A stretch of 64,000 nucleotides of DNA from Vombatus ursinus (GCF_900497805.2 NW_020954702.1:970708-1034707); one strand, 5' to 3'. Positions 21,970 to 34,590 are shown, numbered from the stretch's first letter. Numbers and translations: made by a program. The notes: generated by a model from the letters alone, not told the origin.

Positions 21970-23227
21970 ATTTTTATTTAAAATTATTATTTCTAAATTC
22001 TCTCCCTCCCTCCTACCACTTATTCACCCACTGAGAAGGCAAGAAATAGGATATCAATTATGCATGTGAAATCATGTAAAATATATTTTCATATTGGCTA
22101 TATCACAAAAAATCCAAGAAATGTAAAGTGAGAAAAACATACTTCAATTTCTATTCAGAGTTCATCAGTTCTCTCTCTGGAAGTATTCTTCATCATTAGT
22201 CGTTTGGAATTGCCTTGGATTGATCAGAGTAACTAAGTCCTTCACAGTTGATCATTATTATCATATTGTTGTTATTGTGTACAATGATATTCTGGTTTTG
22301 CTCATTTCACTTTGCATCAGTTCATATAGGTCTTCTCATGTTTTTCTGAAACCACTCCCTCATCATTTCTTATAGCACAATAGTACTCCATCAAAGTCAT
22401 ATACACAACTCATTTATCCATTCCCCAATTGATGGATAACACCTCACTTTCCAATTCTCTCACCTGTGATCTAAACTCTATGTTAAAAGTTGGGCCCTGC
22501 TCACCTGGTAGTGGGAAGGACCTGCCCTAAGCTTCAGATTTTCTCTTGTTGCCCTTTTAAGAGTTAGTTCTGGGGATCTGTGAGTTTTTGCTGTTTCCAA
22601 GGTGGTGTGATCTGAGGAGAGGTGTGGTCACTGTTCTCCTGGTTTGTGCTCCAAAAGGGTCCCTGCTTTGCTGAAGCCACAAGCCCTAGCACTCCTCTCA
22701 GTCCTGGGATTCTGACCAGGTCTCGTGCTCTCCTACAGTCATAAGCAATAGAGTTCCTTTTGGCCTGGGAACTGCGACCAGGACCCTTGCTCCCTTGTGA
22801 CTGACCACAAGTGCTCCTCTCCCTGGAACTGTGACCCAGAACTGCATATTGGCAATAGAGGTGCCAATCAGTGCCAGTTGTACCCAGTGCCAGGAAAGGG
22901 TCCCCTGTAATCTCTTTCTGACCAGTTGTTCAACCCCTCTACAGTTTCTGGACTGGAGCTCCTGTTGCCACTATTGTGGCTCCCTGCAAGGCCCACTGCT
23001 GCTGCCACTGAGTGCACTCCAGGCCAACCCTGCCCCAGTGTCAGAAATTTCTTTTACCATCTTCCTAAGTAGCATTAGGCTGAAAAAAAAAATATCTCAC
23101 CCAGACCTTTTTTTGGCTCTGCTGATCCAAAATTCAACTTGAGGCATTATTTTAAAGTTGTTTGGAGGGGAATGTTTGAAGAGTTTGGCTAGTTGCTGCC
23201 TCCAACAGCCATCTTGGCTCCACCTTG
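21970..23227 (-). mobile_element. Mini-L1: 5'UTR joined directly to the ORF2 end and 3'UTR
   Basis: A 1.26-kb minus-strand element. 21970-22465 is the L1 3'UTR plus the last part of ORF2 (complement of CAATTGATGGATAACACC at 22428-22445). 22479-23227 is a complete L1 5'UTR ending GCCATCTTGGCTCCACC (sense GGAGCCAAGATGG). ORF1 and nearly all of ORF2 are absent. ATGTATTTAC flanks it at 21960-21969 and 23228-23237, so the shortened form inserted as one unit. The joint (22466-22478) lies where the 5'UTR would be about 35-40 nt from the ORF1 start, judged from the element at 32611. Confidence 0.8.
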
Positions 23228-23241
23228 ATGTATTTACTTTT

Positions 23242-23377
23242 TTTTTTTTGCAAGGCAATCGGGGTTAAATGACTTGCCTAAGGTCACACAGCTTGTGTCA
23301 TGTGTCTGAGGTCGGATTTGAACTCAGATCCTCCTGGCTCCAGGGTGCTCCATCCACTGTGCTACCTAGGTGCCCCA
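23242..23377 (-). mobile_element. tRNA-derived marsupial SINE
   Basis: Minus-strand SINE with the poly(A) complement at 23238-23249 and the tRNA-like head at 23350-23376. The TSD is ATGTATTTACTTTT (23228-23241) against ATATATTTACTTTT (23378-23391). It used the right-hand TSD of the neighbouring mini-L1 as its own target. Confidence 0.9.
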
Positions 23378-23639
23378 ATATATTTACTTTTAATGGTCAA
23401 TAGGACGACACAAATAATTCAAAGTATATTGTTCAAGGAAATATTTTAAGAAAAAAAAGAAATCATTCTTATTACAAACCTAGAGCACACTTTCCCACAG
23501 ATACACACATCACTGGAGGAAAAGTGGATAAATATAGGGAACATACATGGAAGGACACACATAGACATAAGAAACAATCGTGACCAAGAGAGCACATGTG
23601 TGAAATGAATAAATATAGGGAACAAAATAATAACTAACA

Positions 23640-23887
23640 TTTCTGTAGCACTTATTTTGTGCAGGAACTGTGCTAAGTGCTTTATAATTGTTATCTCATT
23701 TGATTTTCATAACAACCCTGGGAGGGAGGTTCTATTATTATTGTTATTATTTTCATTTTACAGGTGAGAAAACTGAAGCAAACAGAAGATAAATGACTTG
23801 CCAAGGGTCACACAGCTAGTAAGTGTCTGAGGCTAGATTATGACTCCAAGTCCAGTACCCTCTTCACTATGCCACCTAGCTGTCCAA
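23640..23887 (-). mobile_element. MIR-tailed marsupial SINE
   Basis: Antisense: GCACTTATTTTGTGCAGGAA, GATTTTCATAACAACCCTGG, CACACAGCTAGTAAGTGTCT, then a tRNA-like head ending GCCACCTAGCTGTCC. It shows the MIR body joined to the head of the young SINE family. Confidence 0.85.
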
Positions 23888-23997
23888 CATGTATCAAAGG
23901 TCAGTTCATGCTTATGTTGTTTTCTAGTAATTTTCTTGTACTATGCTATCTGAGCCTGGTCCTTGCTGAACTCTACTGTACAGTATTCTATCTGATA

Positions 23998-24251
23998 GGG
24001 CCAGCTAGGTGGCACAGCGGTTAGAGTGACAGGCCTAGAGTAGGAAGTCTCATCTCCCTGAATTCAAATCTGGTCTCAGACACTTATGAACTGTGTGACC
24101 CTGAGTAAGTCACTTAACCATGTTTGCTTCAGTTTTGTCATCTGTAAAATGAGTGGAGAAGAAAATGGCAAACTACTCTAGTATCTTTGCCCAAGAAAAC
24201 CCCAAATGGGGTCACAAAGAGTTGGATGTGACTGAAAAACAACTGAACAAC
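23998..24251 (+). mobile_element. Long tRNA-derived marsupial SINE
   Basis: Head CCAGCTAGGTGGCACAGCGG at 24001-24020, core CAAATCTGGTCTCAGACACT, and tail CCAAATGGGGTCACAAAGAG then CTGAAAAACAACTGAACAAC. Diverged but complete. Confidence 0.9.
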
Positions 24252-25094
24252 ATAAATTTGGTCTGATGCTGTTTTGGATATTTAATTTGCTAAGCCCAAT
24301 GAATGATCTCTGCTGGTTGTGTAATTTCTCCTAGATGTATATTCTCTTTCAAATGTGGCTTCACTCAATGTTATTCCATTTAATCAATAACCTCTGCTGG
24401 ATATTTCTAGGCATGGACCTACTGCACAACTGTTTGCAGAGCTTCTCTCTGGTGCCAGTTTCTGGCTTCAGTTGAAATCTTTAACTGTAAGCTATTTCTA
24501 CCATGATCTTTTAGTTCAAAGTCTGGAGCTTTTTATAGCTGTTTTAGAAAAGCGGTTGCCCTAGCTATGGAGCAGTAAAAAGTCTTCATTATGAAAAATG
24601 ATTTGCTCAGCATTTTTGCTTATGTGGATTGAACTGCCTTACTCCCTTCCGAGTTTTGGATACAAGGAGATGCAGAACCCCGGTTGCCAAGCTCTTTAGA
24701 ATAATGAGCAGAGTCACTGTTAGCCAAGTAGATCATGCTTCAGGCTTACAGCTTATTTGTACTAAACTTTCCAGTGGCTAGGCATGAGGTCCCTGTGGAC
24801 AACCTCATATTAGCTCATGGAGGGCATTCCTAACCTCCTGATTTTTAATTTCTGAAGGCTAGACTACAAACCATACAAGGATTAAATAAATAATAACTAT
24901 TAAATAGCTGCTCTGGAGTTTAGGGTACCCAGGTTTCCAATGCCAAACCTTTTCCCACTCTCCCATGTAGAAAAGTAAGTGGGGGAAAGGCACTGAGAAA
25001 GAGCTAAGCCACAGGAGAAAGGTCATTATTTTCTTTATGCCCATAGCAGCTTTTTGAATATAGATTTGGCCAGTCAGAGGGTAAAATTAAAGCC
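24252..25094. other. Unique interval, nothing recognised
   Basis: No repeat match or convincing exon. The short minus frame 24859-25044 has no recognisable domain. Confidence 0.45.
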
Positions 25095-25240
25095 TCTCAT
25101 TTTATAGATGAGGAAATCAAGTCTTGAGAGGCTAATTGACTTGCCTATGGTATATGCACTGTACCTATATGCTACAGGAAGTAAGCATCTCAAACAAAAT
25201 TCTATCCCATGTTCTCTGACTTCAGAGCAAGTGCTTTTAA
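25095..25240 (-). mobile_element. MIR SINE fragment
   Basis: Antisense MIR core: TTATAGATGAGGAAATCAAG, GAGAGGCTAATTGACTTGCC, and a diverged head near 25205-25235 (TTCTCTGACTTCAGAGCAAG). Confidence 0.65.
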
Positions 25241-25269
25241 GTACATAATTGTACATGGTTAGTTACTAT

Positions 25270-25597
25270 GTTGATCACGTCTTTCAAAGTTGTTTGTCTT
25301 TATAATGTGGTTGATATTTTATAGAATGTTCTTTCGGTTTTCTTCACTTCACTGTGTACCATTTCACAAAAAACATTCCCAGTTTTTTCCTGAAACCATC
25401 CTTTTCATCATTTCTTATGGTGCAACATTATTTTATTATATTCATATACCATAATTTGTTTGCCCATTGTCTAAATGACAGGTTGCAAAATAGTTTCCAT
25501 TTTTTTGACACTACAAAAAAAGCTGCTAGAAGTATTTTGTATATGAGTTCTTTTCTTCTTTCTTTGATCTGTTTGGGGTATAGGCCTAGTGCAGAAA
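25270..25597 (-). mobile_element. L1 ORF2 3'-end fragment
   Basis: Antisense L1: TCATCATTTCTTATGGTGCA at 25407-25426, and CATATACCATAATTTGTTTG with the ORF2-end text to 25597 (GGGGTATAGGCCTAGT). Degenerate and truncated at both ends. Confidence 0.72.
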
Positions 25598-26035
25598 TGA
25601 ACAAGATGGAGGACTAGATATTTTCTCTGATTGTCATAACTTCTTAAACTTCTCCAAAATAGGAATTGTGCTCCAGAGATTCCAGTGGTCTCCATGGTCT
25701 AGGGAACTAAGGACTCTCAGTCAACACTCTTTCCACTACCACCCAGCATACTCTCAGCAGCAAAAATCTACAAGTTTACTCATACTCTTGTAACAGAAAT
25801 CAACTCTAGCCTCCCCTCTCACTCTCAGTTCTACAGAGATCCAAAGTGCTGAAATTTCCTCAGGTAGCAAGACTGGTGAGAAGCATGACAACAGTGAGAA
25901 AGGTGGTACTTTCTGCTGCAGCAGAGGTCAGCCAGAGAACAGAGGAACAGAGGGAACTGGGGCATGACATGGGTGTGTGGGATGTGTGACACAACACTAA
26001 CCTTGAAGAAAAGAATCCAGCATGCCCTGAAGCTG
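25598..26035 (+). other. Possible orphan L1-like 5' end
   Basis: Directly after a minus-strand L1 piece, the plus strand starts AACAAGATGGAGGACTAGAT, the style of an L1 5' start, and continues for 0.43 kb without coding text until another L1 3' tail. No ORF1 follows. Assignment is inference from the first 20 bases and composition. Confidence 0.3.
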
Positions 26036-28080
26036 GTTTTTTTTTCCTTAATAGGATTTTTATTTTTTTCCCAATTACATGTAAAGTTAGTTTTTTAACA
26101 TTCATTTTTTGTAAAATTTTGAGTTCCAAATTTTTCTCCCTCTCTTCTTCCTTTCCCTCTCCACAAGACAGCAAGAGATCTGATATAGGTTATACATGTG
26201 CAATCGTGTCAAACATGTTTCCACATTAGTCATGTTGTGCAAGGAGAACCTGAACAAAAAGAAAAACCATGAGAAAGAAAAAAAACAAAAAAACAAAAAA
26301 AAGTGAAAATAGTATGCTTCGATCTGCTTTCAGACTCCATAGTTCTATGTTTGGATGTGTTTACATTTTCCACCATGAGTTTTTTGGAATTGTTTGGGAT
26401 CATTGTGTTGCTGAGAAAAGCTAAGTTTATCAAAGTTGGTCGTCACACAATGTTGCTTTTACCGTGTGCAATATTCTCCTGGTTCTGTTCACTTCACTCA
26501 ACATCAGTTCATGTAAGTCTTTTCAGGTTTTTCTGAAATCCACCTGCTCATCATTTCTTATAGCACAATAGTTTTCCATTATATTCATATGCCATAACTT
26601 GTTCAGCCATTTCCCAATTGATGGGCATCCCCTCAATTTCCAATTCTTTGCCACCACAAAAAGAACTGCTATAAATATTTTTGTACATCTGGGTCCTTTT
26701 CCCTTTTTATGATCTCTTTGGGATACAGACCTAGTAGTGGTATTGCTGGATCAAAAGGTATACACAGTTTTATATGCCCAAAGAGCTATATAGTTCCAAA
26801 TTGCTCTGCAGGGTGGTTGGATCAGTTCACAACTCCACTAACAATATATTAGTGTTCCAATTTTCCCACATCTTCTCCAACATTTATCATTTTCCTTTTT
26901 TTTTTATCACATTAGCCAATCTAATAGGTGTGAAGTGATACCTCAGAGTTGTTTTAATTTGCCTATCTTTAATCAATAGTGCTTTAGAGCATTTTTTCAT
27001 ATGACTATAGATAGCTTTAACTTCTTCATCTGAAAATTGCCAGTTCATATCCTTTGACCATTTATCAATTGGAGAATGCCTTGAATTCTTATAAATTTGA
27101 CTCAGTTCTCTATATGTTTTGGAAATGAGCCCTTTATCAGAAACACTGGCTGTAAAAATTGTTTCTTAACTTTCTGCTTTCTTTCTAATCTTGGTTGCAT
27201 TTGTTTTGTTGGTGCAAAACCTTTTTAATTTAATGTAATCAAAATTATCCATTTTGCATTTCAGAATGCTCTCAATTCCTTGTTTGGTCATAAATTCTTC
27301 CCTTTTATCTGCCATAAATCTGACTGGTAAACTATTCTTTGTTCTCCTAATTTGCTTATGGCATCATTCTTTATGTATAAATCATGTACCCATTTCAACC
27401 TTATTTTGGTATATTGTGTGAGATATTGGCCTATGATTAGTTTCTGCCATACTATTTTCTAGTTTTTCCAGCAGTTTTTGTCAAATAGTGAGTTCTTCTC
27501 CCAGGATTTATTAAATAGTAGATTACTATAGGAATTTACTATTGTGTCTTGTGTACCTAAACTATTCCACTGATACACCACTCTGTTTCTTAGCCAGTAC
27601 CAAATAGTTTTGATGATTGTTACTTTATAATATAGGTTTAGATCTGGTATGGCTAGGCTACCTTCCTTTGCATTTTTTCATTGATTCCCCCTATATTCTT
27701 GACCTTTTATTCTTTTAGATGAATTTTGCTATTATTTTTTCTAGATCTATAAAATAATTTTTGGTAGTTTGATTTGCATGGCACTGAATAAGTAAATGAA
27801 TTTAGGTAAAATTGTTATTTTATCATATTAGCACAGCCTACTTATGAGCAATTGATATTTTTGCAATTGTTTAGATCTGACTTTATTTGTGTCAAAAGTG
27901 TTTTGTAATAGTGTTTATGTAATTTTTGGGTTTGTCTTGGCAGGTAGACTCCCAAACACTTTATATTGTCTACAGTTATTTTAAATGAATTTTCTCTTTC
28001 TATCTCTTGCTGCCAGGCTTTATTGGTAATACATAGAAATGCTAGTGATTTATGGGGGTTTATTTTATATTGCTGGGACC
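26036..28080 (-). mobile_element. 5'-truncated L1, 3' third of ORF2 plus 3'UTR
   Basis: Minus-strand L1 from a poly(A) complement at 26036-26050 through the 3'UTR and about 1.4 kb of ORF2. Sense landmarks: YKINPHKSLAFLCITNK near 28075-28020, ELSQIYKNSRHSPIDKWSKD near 27115-27050, and GGKELEIEGMPINWEMAEQV near 26655-26600. The 5' break lies in the RT domain at about 28080. It includes ORF2 text (27130-27700) that the ORF2-deleted L1s lack, so it is an ordinary L1 copy. Confidence 0.85.
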
Positions 28081-28189
28081 AGTTTTGTCCCCCCAAAAGG
28101 CATTTGGGGAAGAGACCTAAATTAGTGAACTGTAAATTCCCTAGCATGGGAGAGGTAGAGAGAATTTTGAAATGCAGCTTCTAGGGAAA

Positions 28190-29450
28190 CTGTAATCAAA
28201 AAGAGACAGAGTCAGAAAGTGAGCAATAGGGAAAAACAAAGGAAAAATATTAAAATTACCAAAAATATCAGGATAAAGAAAACTCAGTTAAGGATCTTGA
28301 ACATAAATTGATAAACCAACAGGGAAAATATTAATAACAGAAGGGAAAATAGACTCCACATTAGGAAAAAATAATTCAAACATCTGTCAATAATCATTAG
28401 AAGAAAAGAAAAAAAAAGGAATCACCACCTAATGAGGCAGAGGACCGTATATATTCTCAAGAGAGCATGAAACTGCATCAGGATGTTCCTGAATGGTTTA
28501 GAAGAGAAATAAGAATTGTGAAAGCAGAATTATGACTTTCACAGAAGAAATAATTGGCAGAATAGAATCCTTGGTAGTAAATATTACCAATAAAATAAAA
28601 AAGAGTACAACTGATTGAGAATACGAATACATGGAAGTGAAGGACAATTTGGAAGAAGAGAAGCAAAAAAAAAAAACCCCAACACTGTTAAAATAATACA
28701 TGATCTTCATACAAGCAAAACAAATTTATCTTAAAGACAGGATATAAAGAGACAACTTAATAATCATAGGTCTTCCAAAAGAACATGAAAAGTTAAAAAA
28801 ATGAACAGCATAATGCAATAAATAATAGAAGAAAACTTCCCAGAACTTCTGAATATAGAAGATGAAATGCCAATTGAGAGAATTCATAGATTTCCTTGAG
28901 AATAAAAAGAAACAAACAAAACTGTACTACAAACTCCGAGACATGTGATAGTTCAATTGAACAATTCCATTGACAACCAACAAATTCTGCATATGAACAG
29001 AAGAAAGACCTTATAATATAAAGGAAAGGAGATTTGAATAACAATTTTGTACCTACCAGAAACTACAGGAGTAAATGTAATAATAAGTTCTAAAGAGCAA
29101 AGGAGCTCAAGGTGACCTTCACTGCAAATTTGAGCTTAACCATATACGAAAAAGACAGATACACAATAATAAAGAGGTATTCAAAACATTCTTAGAAAGA
29201 AAACCAGGCCTGAAGAGATCATTTGCTTCTCCAATAACCCAGACAACAGAAATACAATAAGGGTAAACAATTGCAGTAAACAAGGGCCACCACCACAGCA
29301 AAAACAACAGAGAAACCATTACAGGATTTATTTCTAAATGGACATGAGGAGACAAAGATCAAAGCAAACATCAGATAGTAGTTATGATGGAGAAACAGGC
29401 CAGAAACATCATGGACTAAATTTCACAACATCCAACCTACAGGCAAAACA
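28190..29450 (+). pseudogene. Old L1 ORF1 remnant
   Basis: Plus strand with A-rich decayed ORF1: a coiled-coil-like part at 28400-28700, then around 28760-28890 an RRM-like run (LIIIGLPKEHEKLKK) and text of the type NFPELLNIEDEMPIERIHRF. No long frame remains. It matches, in reverse, the old L1 ORF1 at 44140-45150. It opens the 12-kb L1 nest that continues to 40570. Confidence 0.6.
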
Positions 29451-30820
29451 ATTTTTTTTATAGGAATAAATTATCACATGAGAGAGTACATAAAACAAAG
29501 TAGAGGAGGAAGAGTTAGAGGAGAATGTATAATGTGCTCTAATCAAGTCAAAGGCTGACAATGAGGAGAAAGTAACTCCTATACTCTCTCAGGAAGAAGA
29601 TAGGCAACAGAACAATGGGTAAGGAGGAAAAGAGATGCATGGAAAAGGGGGGAAGAAAAGGGAAAGCCTTGTTCTAATAGTGGGAGTGAATATCATTAAT
29701 AAAAACTGCTATAGAAGAAGAGATATTCTGTGAAGGGAGATGGGGACCTTATGATGGATATTGTTGTTAAATATTTGACACTTAGAGAGACCTGCTTCAG
29801 GAGAAGAATTAGAGCTCCTGGGGGCAACTGATACCCAGATGATTAAGAGGGTATAGACCTAGGGAAGAAATTTCAAGGTAAAAGAGTAAAAAAAGGATAA
29901 AAAAGGGGCAATAATCAATAATGAATTACACGATCAGAAACAGTAAAATTACTACCTCTGTATCATCTGCAGGAACCATTATTTTTCCTAATGATGCACA
30001 ACAGAATAAACAGAGAGACAAGTAACAAGGTCTACAATACAATAACAAATTCTTTAGAAGAGAAAACCCAAAAGGTATCACATAAGTTTGAATTCCATGA
30101 GGAATACAGAAAAATTTTTAAAAAGCACCAAATAAGTATAAGAACAATGAATCAAAGAATGAAAGCCTAGAATAGGTAGAAGGGAAGATAAATAATGAAG
30201 AGAACAAGGGAAATAAATCCTTTTTTAAAAAAATGTTACAGAAACTCAAAAAAACCCTAAAAAACAAAATAAATTGAAGGAGAGGAGAGGAAGGGGGATC
30301 CTACTTGATTATTTAAGAGGGGAAAAAAGGAGGGAAGAATTAAATAACTACATAAAAGCAAGCAAGAAAATGGAACTATTAGGTAAAACTATAAAACAAA
30401 GGAAAGGGGTAACAAATGGGAGGAGGGGCAGTGTTGAGGGTGAGGGGAAAAGATCTGGTCTGAATAGACTTCCCTTAAAATAGATTAAGGGCAGCTAAAT
30501 TGTGCAGTGGATAGAATGTCAGACCTGGAGTCAAGAAGGCTCATCTTCATGAGTTCAAATCTGGCCTCAGACATTTACTAGCTTTGTGACTCTGGGCAAG
30601 TTACTTAACCCTGTTTGCTTCAGTTTCCTCGACTGTAAAATGAGCTGGAAAAGGAAATGGCAAACCACTTCAATATCTCCAAGAAAATCTCAAATGGGAT
30701 CACAAAGAGTTGGACATGACTAAAACAACTAAACAATAATGATAACAAAATAGATTAACCTAAAATAAATGTGCTTACATAGAAAAAGACAAAACCCCAA
30801 TAATTAAACCATAGAGAGAA
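29451..30820 (+). mobile_element. Old L1 spacer between ORF1 and ORF2
   Basis: Purine-rich sequence linking ORF1 and ORF2 of the old L1. It contains a SINE (30489-30746). The frame 30274-30483 is composition noise (K, R and G rich). Confidence 0.5.
30489..30746 (+). mobile_element. Long tRNA-derived marsupial SINE
   Basis: Head GGGCAGCTAAATTGTGCAGT, core CAAATCTGGCCTCAGACATT, tail CACAAAGAGTTGGACATGAC. Exact 12-bp TSD AAAATAGATTAA at 30477-30488 and 30747-30758. Confidence 0.93.
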
Positions 30821-31815
30821 GTGGAAGAAAATATAAGCCTAACTGTCATAACTTTAAATGTAAATGGATTAAACTATTACATAAAACAAAAAAGAGTGTC
30901 AGGCTGGGTTAAAAAAAAAAACAAACCTCACAATCTGTCACTCTTAAGAATACATTTCGAAAACAAAGAAATACACAACATAAAACTGAGGGGATGGGAA
31001 AAAATTTACTATACATCAAGTGAATCTAAAAAAGCAGAAATTATAATCCTGCTTTCATAAGAAAGAAAAACAAACTTCAAAAACAAAAGGAAATAAACAA
31101 AGAAACTACATTATGCTACAAGAAACCATAGACAACAAAACCATACCAATAGTAAACTAATATGTTCCAAGTAACTTAGCATCTAGATTCAGAAAAGAAA
31201 CATTTACTGAAATATAGGAATATACACACAAACAGAGTAATGTAATAGCAACAGGAGATTTCAATGTCCCTTTTTCAGTTTTGGATGTCTAAGGGATAGA
31301 TTTTTAAAAAGGAGAAAAATAAATAACTAAAAAAAAATTGCTAGAGATAAAACCAGAGTTAAAAGGAGTCTTTTAAAAGGGATTGCTAAACAGTATGTAT
31401 ATTTTTTAGCAGCACACAGAACTTTTACACTGACCATGTATCCAGTCACAGAAATATTGCAAACAAATGTCAAAAAGACAAAATCAGCAAATATGTCTTT
31501 TATAGACCATCATAGAATACAAAGTCATTTGTTCAGGGAGCAGAGAAGAAACAAACCAAAATGGAAACATGACAATAAAATCCTAAATAATGTGTAGGTC
31601 AAAGAATTAAATCATAGAAACAATAATTTTGCAGAAAAAAAATAATAATGATGACACAACATATCAAAATTTCTGAGATTCAGCTAAAGCAGTCCAGAGA
31701 GGCAAAAACAATATCCATACAAACATACTTAAATAGAAAAAAAAGAAGTTTTAAACATTAAAAAAATTAGAAAGTCAACAAATAACAAGTAAGCAGAAAA
31801 GGATATCAAAAATTG
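30821..31815 (+). pseudogene. Old L1 ORF2 endonuclease remnant
   Basis: 30821-31060 begins MEENISLTVITLNVNGLNYY, the N-terminus of the L1 apurinic-type endonuclease (TLNINGLN type), with SLLRIHFENKEIHNIKLRGW where the QETH catalytic motif should be; the glutamate is replaced. 31245-31800 matches 75-690 of this window, the same part of another old copy. It breaks off at 31815 against the 5' end of a younger L1 and resumes, less about 1.3 kb, at 37541. Confidence 0.77.
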
Positions 31816-33367
31816 GAGGAGAGGTAGCAGAACTAAGATGGTGAAGTAGTGGCAGCAACCAAGCTGAACTCTTTCAACATTTCCCTCCAGACTTTAAAAT
31901 AATACCTCAAATCAAATTCTGGAGTGGCAGAGCCAGCAAAATGTCATGGTGAGAAATTTTTCAGCAAAAGAAAATTTAGGCAGTGGGCAGGAAAAGTTTG
32001 TGACTGGGGTGGGGAGTGGCCTGGAGCACACACAGTGGCAGCACCAGGTGTGGCCCTTAGAGATGGGGAGACAGTAGCAGCTATATTTTTTGGAGGATCC
32101 ATTCCAGAGACAGAAAGAAGATTGGAAAACTGATCAAAAAAAAGATTACAGGCACCTGAGCTGACATTAGGCACAGGACCCTGTTGCATTGCCCATATAC
32201 AGTGTTGGGTTGCAGTTTCAGGGCAGAGAGGAGCACTAGCTCTTGTGGCTGCAAAGGAATAGAGGGCCTTCCTGAGTAAAGACCAGAATACACATCAGGA
32301 GAGCATCGACCACACCTCTCCCTGAATCACACCACCTTAGAAGCACTGAAAACTCCCAGATCCCAAGAATTAGCTCTGAAAACAGTATCATGAAAAAGCC
32401 TGAAGCTTAGGAAATTGCCCCTATATCTCAGGACTAGAGAGCAATTTTAACTTAAAAGTAAAAGTAAAGAAATAAACTTGAAAAATGAACAAACCAAAAA
32501 AGACTTAACCATAAAAAGCTACAATGGTGACAGAAGATCAAAATACAGACTCAGAAGAAAATGATGTGAAAAGGGCTATAAGCAAAGCCCCCAAAGAAAA
32601 GTGCAAGTTGGAGGAGCCAAGGCAAGATGGCAGAGGGAAAGCAGTGACTTGCTAGAGCTCTCCCTCAAACCCCTCCAAATACCTACAAAAAATGGCTCTA
32701 AACAAATTCTAAAGCAGCAGAACCCACAAAAAACAAGAGTAAAACAAATTTCCTCCCCAGGACATCCTGAATGGCTGATCAGAAAGGTATATCGCGCCGG
32801 GTTGGGAGAGGAGAGCAGTTTGGCGTGGGCAAGAACCTGGAGCAGGCCTCAGAGGACTGAATTGCGGGCAGCTGTGGTGGTTTCTAGACTTCTCAACCCA
32901 TGAATGCCAAAGACAATGTAGAAGGTCAGTGGGAAAAGTCTGTGGCTGCGGTGAGAGAAGAAGCTAGGTCTCAGCCACCCTCAAGGCAGCGGCTGCCTCC
33001 TGATCTTCCAGTCCACAGACTGAGGGGGAATCGAGTGGCTGATCAGAGGGGGATTGCAAGGATCTCTTTGCCAGGGCTGAGGCAGGAATCTCTTGCTTTG
33101 CCTGTGCTTGGATCTGGGTCACAGTTCTGAGGGGCAGTCCTGGGGTGAGGAGGAGCACTGGCATGATGTAGCTTGTTGTGGCGGTGGAGAGGAAACACTT
33201 CACCCCTTATCATAGCATCTTGGAAGAACTGAAAATTTTCAAGTCCCTAGAAGTATCTCTGAAGACAGCTGTACAAATCCCCAAAGCTTGGGATGGTACA
33301 TTCTCCACATTGGAAGCAGACTCTTACCTTAACAAAGAGTTTAAAACTCAAGTAATTCCTTGGAATC

Positions 33368-34447
33368 ATGAGCAAGCAGTGCAAAAAGAGTCAGACTATA
33401 TTATGTTACTTTGGTGATAAAGAAGATCAAAACATACAACCAGAAGAAGAAAACAAAGTCAAAGCTCCTACATCCAAAGCCTCCGAGAAAAATATGAATC
33501 AGTCCCAGGCTTTGGAAGAGCTCAAAAGGGATTTTGAGAAGCAAGTAAGAGAAGTAGAAGAAAAACTGGGATAAGAAATGAGAGTGATGCAAGAAAATCA
33601 TGAAAAGCAAGTTAACAACTTGCTAAAGGAGACCCAAAAAAATACTGAAGAAAATAACATCTGAAAAAATAGCCTAACCCAAATGGCAAAAGAAATCCAA
33701 AAAGCCAATGAGGAGAAGAATGCCCTAAAGAGCAAAATTGGCCAAATGGAAAAGGAAGACCAAAAGCTTATTGAAGAAAATACTTCCTTAAAAATTAGAA
33801 TAGAGCAATTGGAAGCTAGTGACTTTATGAGAAATCAAGACACTGTAAAACAAATTCAAAAGAATGAAACATTAGAAAACAATGTGAACTATCTCATTGG
33901 AAAAACAACTGACCTGGAAAATAGATCCAGGAGAGAGAATTTAAAAATTATTGGACTATCTGAAAGCCATAATCAAAAAAAGAGCCTAGACATCATCTTT
34001 CAAGAAAATCAAGGAAAACTGCCCTGATATTTTAGAATCAGAGGGCAAAATAGAAATTGAAAGAATCCACCAATCTCCTCCTGAAAGAGATCCCCAAAGG
34101 AAAACTCCTAGGAATATTGTAGCCAAATTCCAGAGTTCCCAGGTCAAGGAGAAAATATTACAAGCAGCCAGAAAGAAATAATTCAAGTATTATGGAAACA
34201 CAATCAGGATAACACAAGATTTAGTAGCTTCTACATTAAGGGACTGCAGGGCATGGAATATAATATTCTGGAGGGCAAAGGAGATAGGATTACAACTAGG
34301 AATCACCTACCCAGCAAAACTGAGTATAATTCTTCAGGGGAAAAATGGTTATTCAGTGAAATAGAGGACTTTCAAGCATTCTTGATGAAAAGACCAGAGC
34401 TGAGTAGAAAATTTGACTTTCCCATACAAGACTCAAGTGGAACATGA
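33368..34447 (+). pseudogene. HAL1/L1 ORF1, lightly decayed
   Basis: ORF1 starts MSKQCKKSQTILCYFGDKED and stays in one frame except for stops at 33572 and near 33661. It is open again over 33683-34027: a coiled coil (KAKEIQKANEEKNALKSKI type) up to residue about 155, the RRM entry ENLKIIGLSESHNQKKSLDI at 33937-33996, then a frameshift near 34010 in the QENQGKLP stretch. The C-terminal end returns to frame at 34253-34447 (FSEIEDFQAFLMKRPELSRK, ending IQDSSGT). A plausible unbroken ancestor would be about 340 residues, the usual ORF1 length. This is the best preserved ORF1 in the window. Confidence 0.84.
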
Positions 34448-34590
34448 AGAGGTAAACAGGAAAGAGAAATCATAAGAGACTTATTAAGGTTGAACTGTTT
34501 ACATTCCTGCATGGAAAGATGATATTTGTAACTCATGAGACTTTTGTTAGTGTTAGGGTAGTTGGAGGGAAAAAATTGTACGTATGTGTA

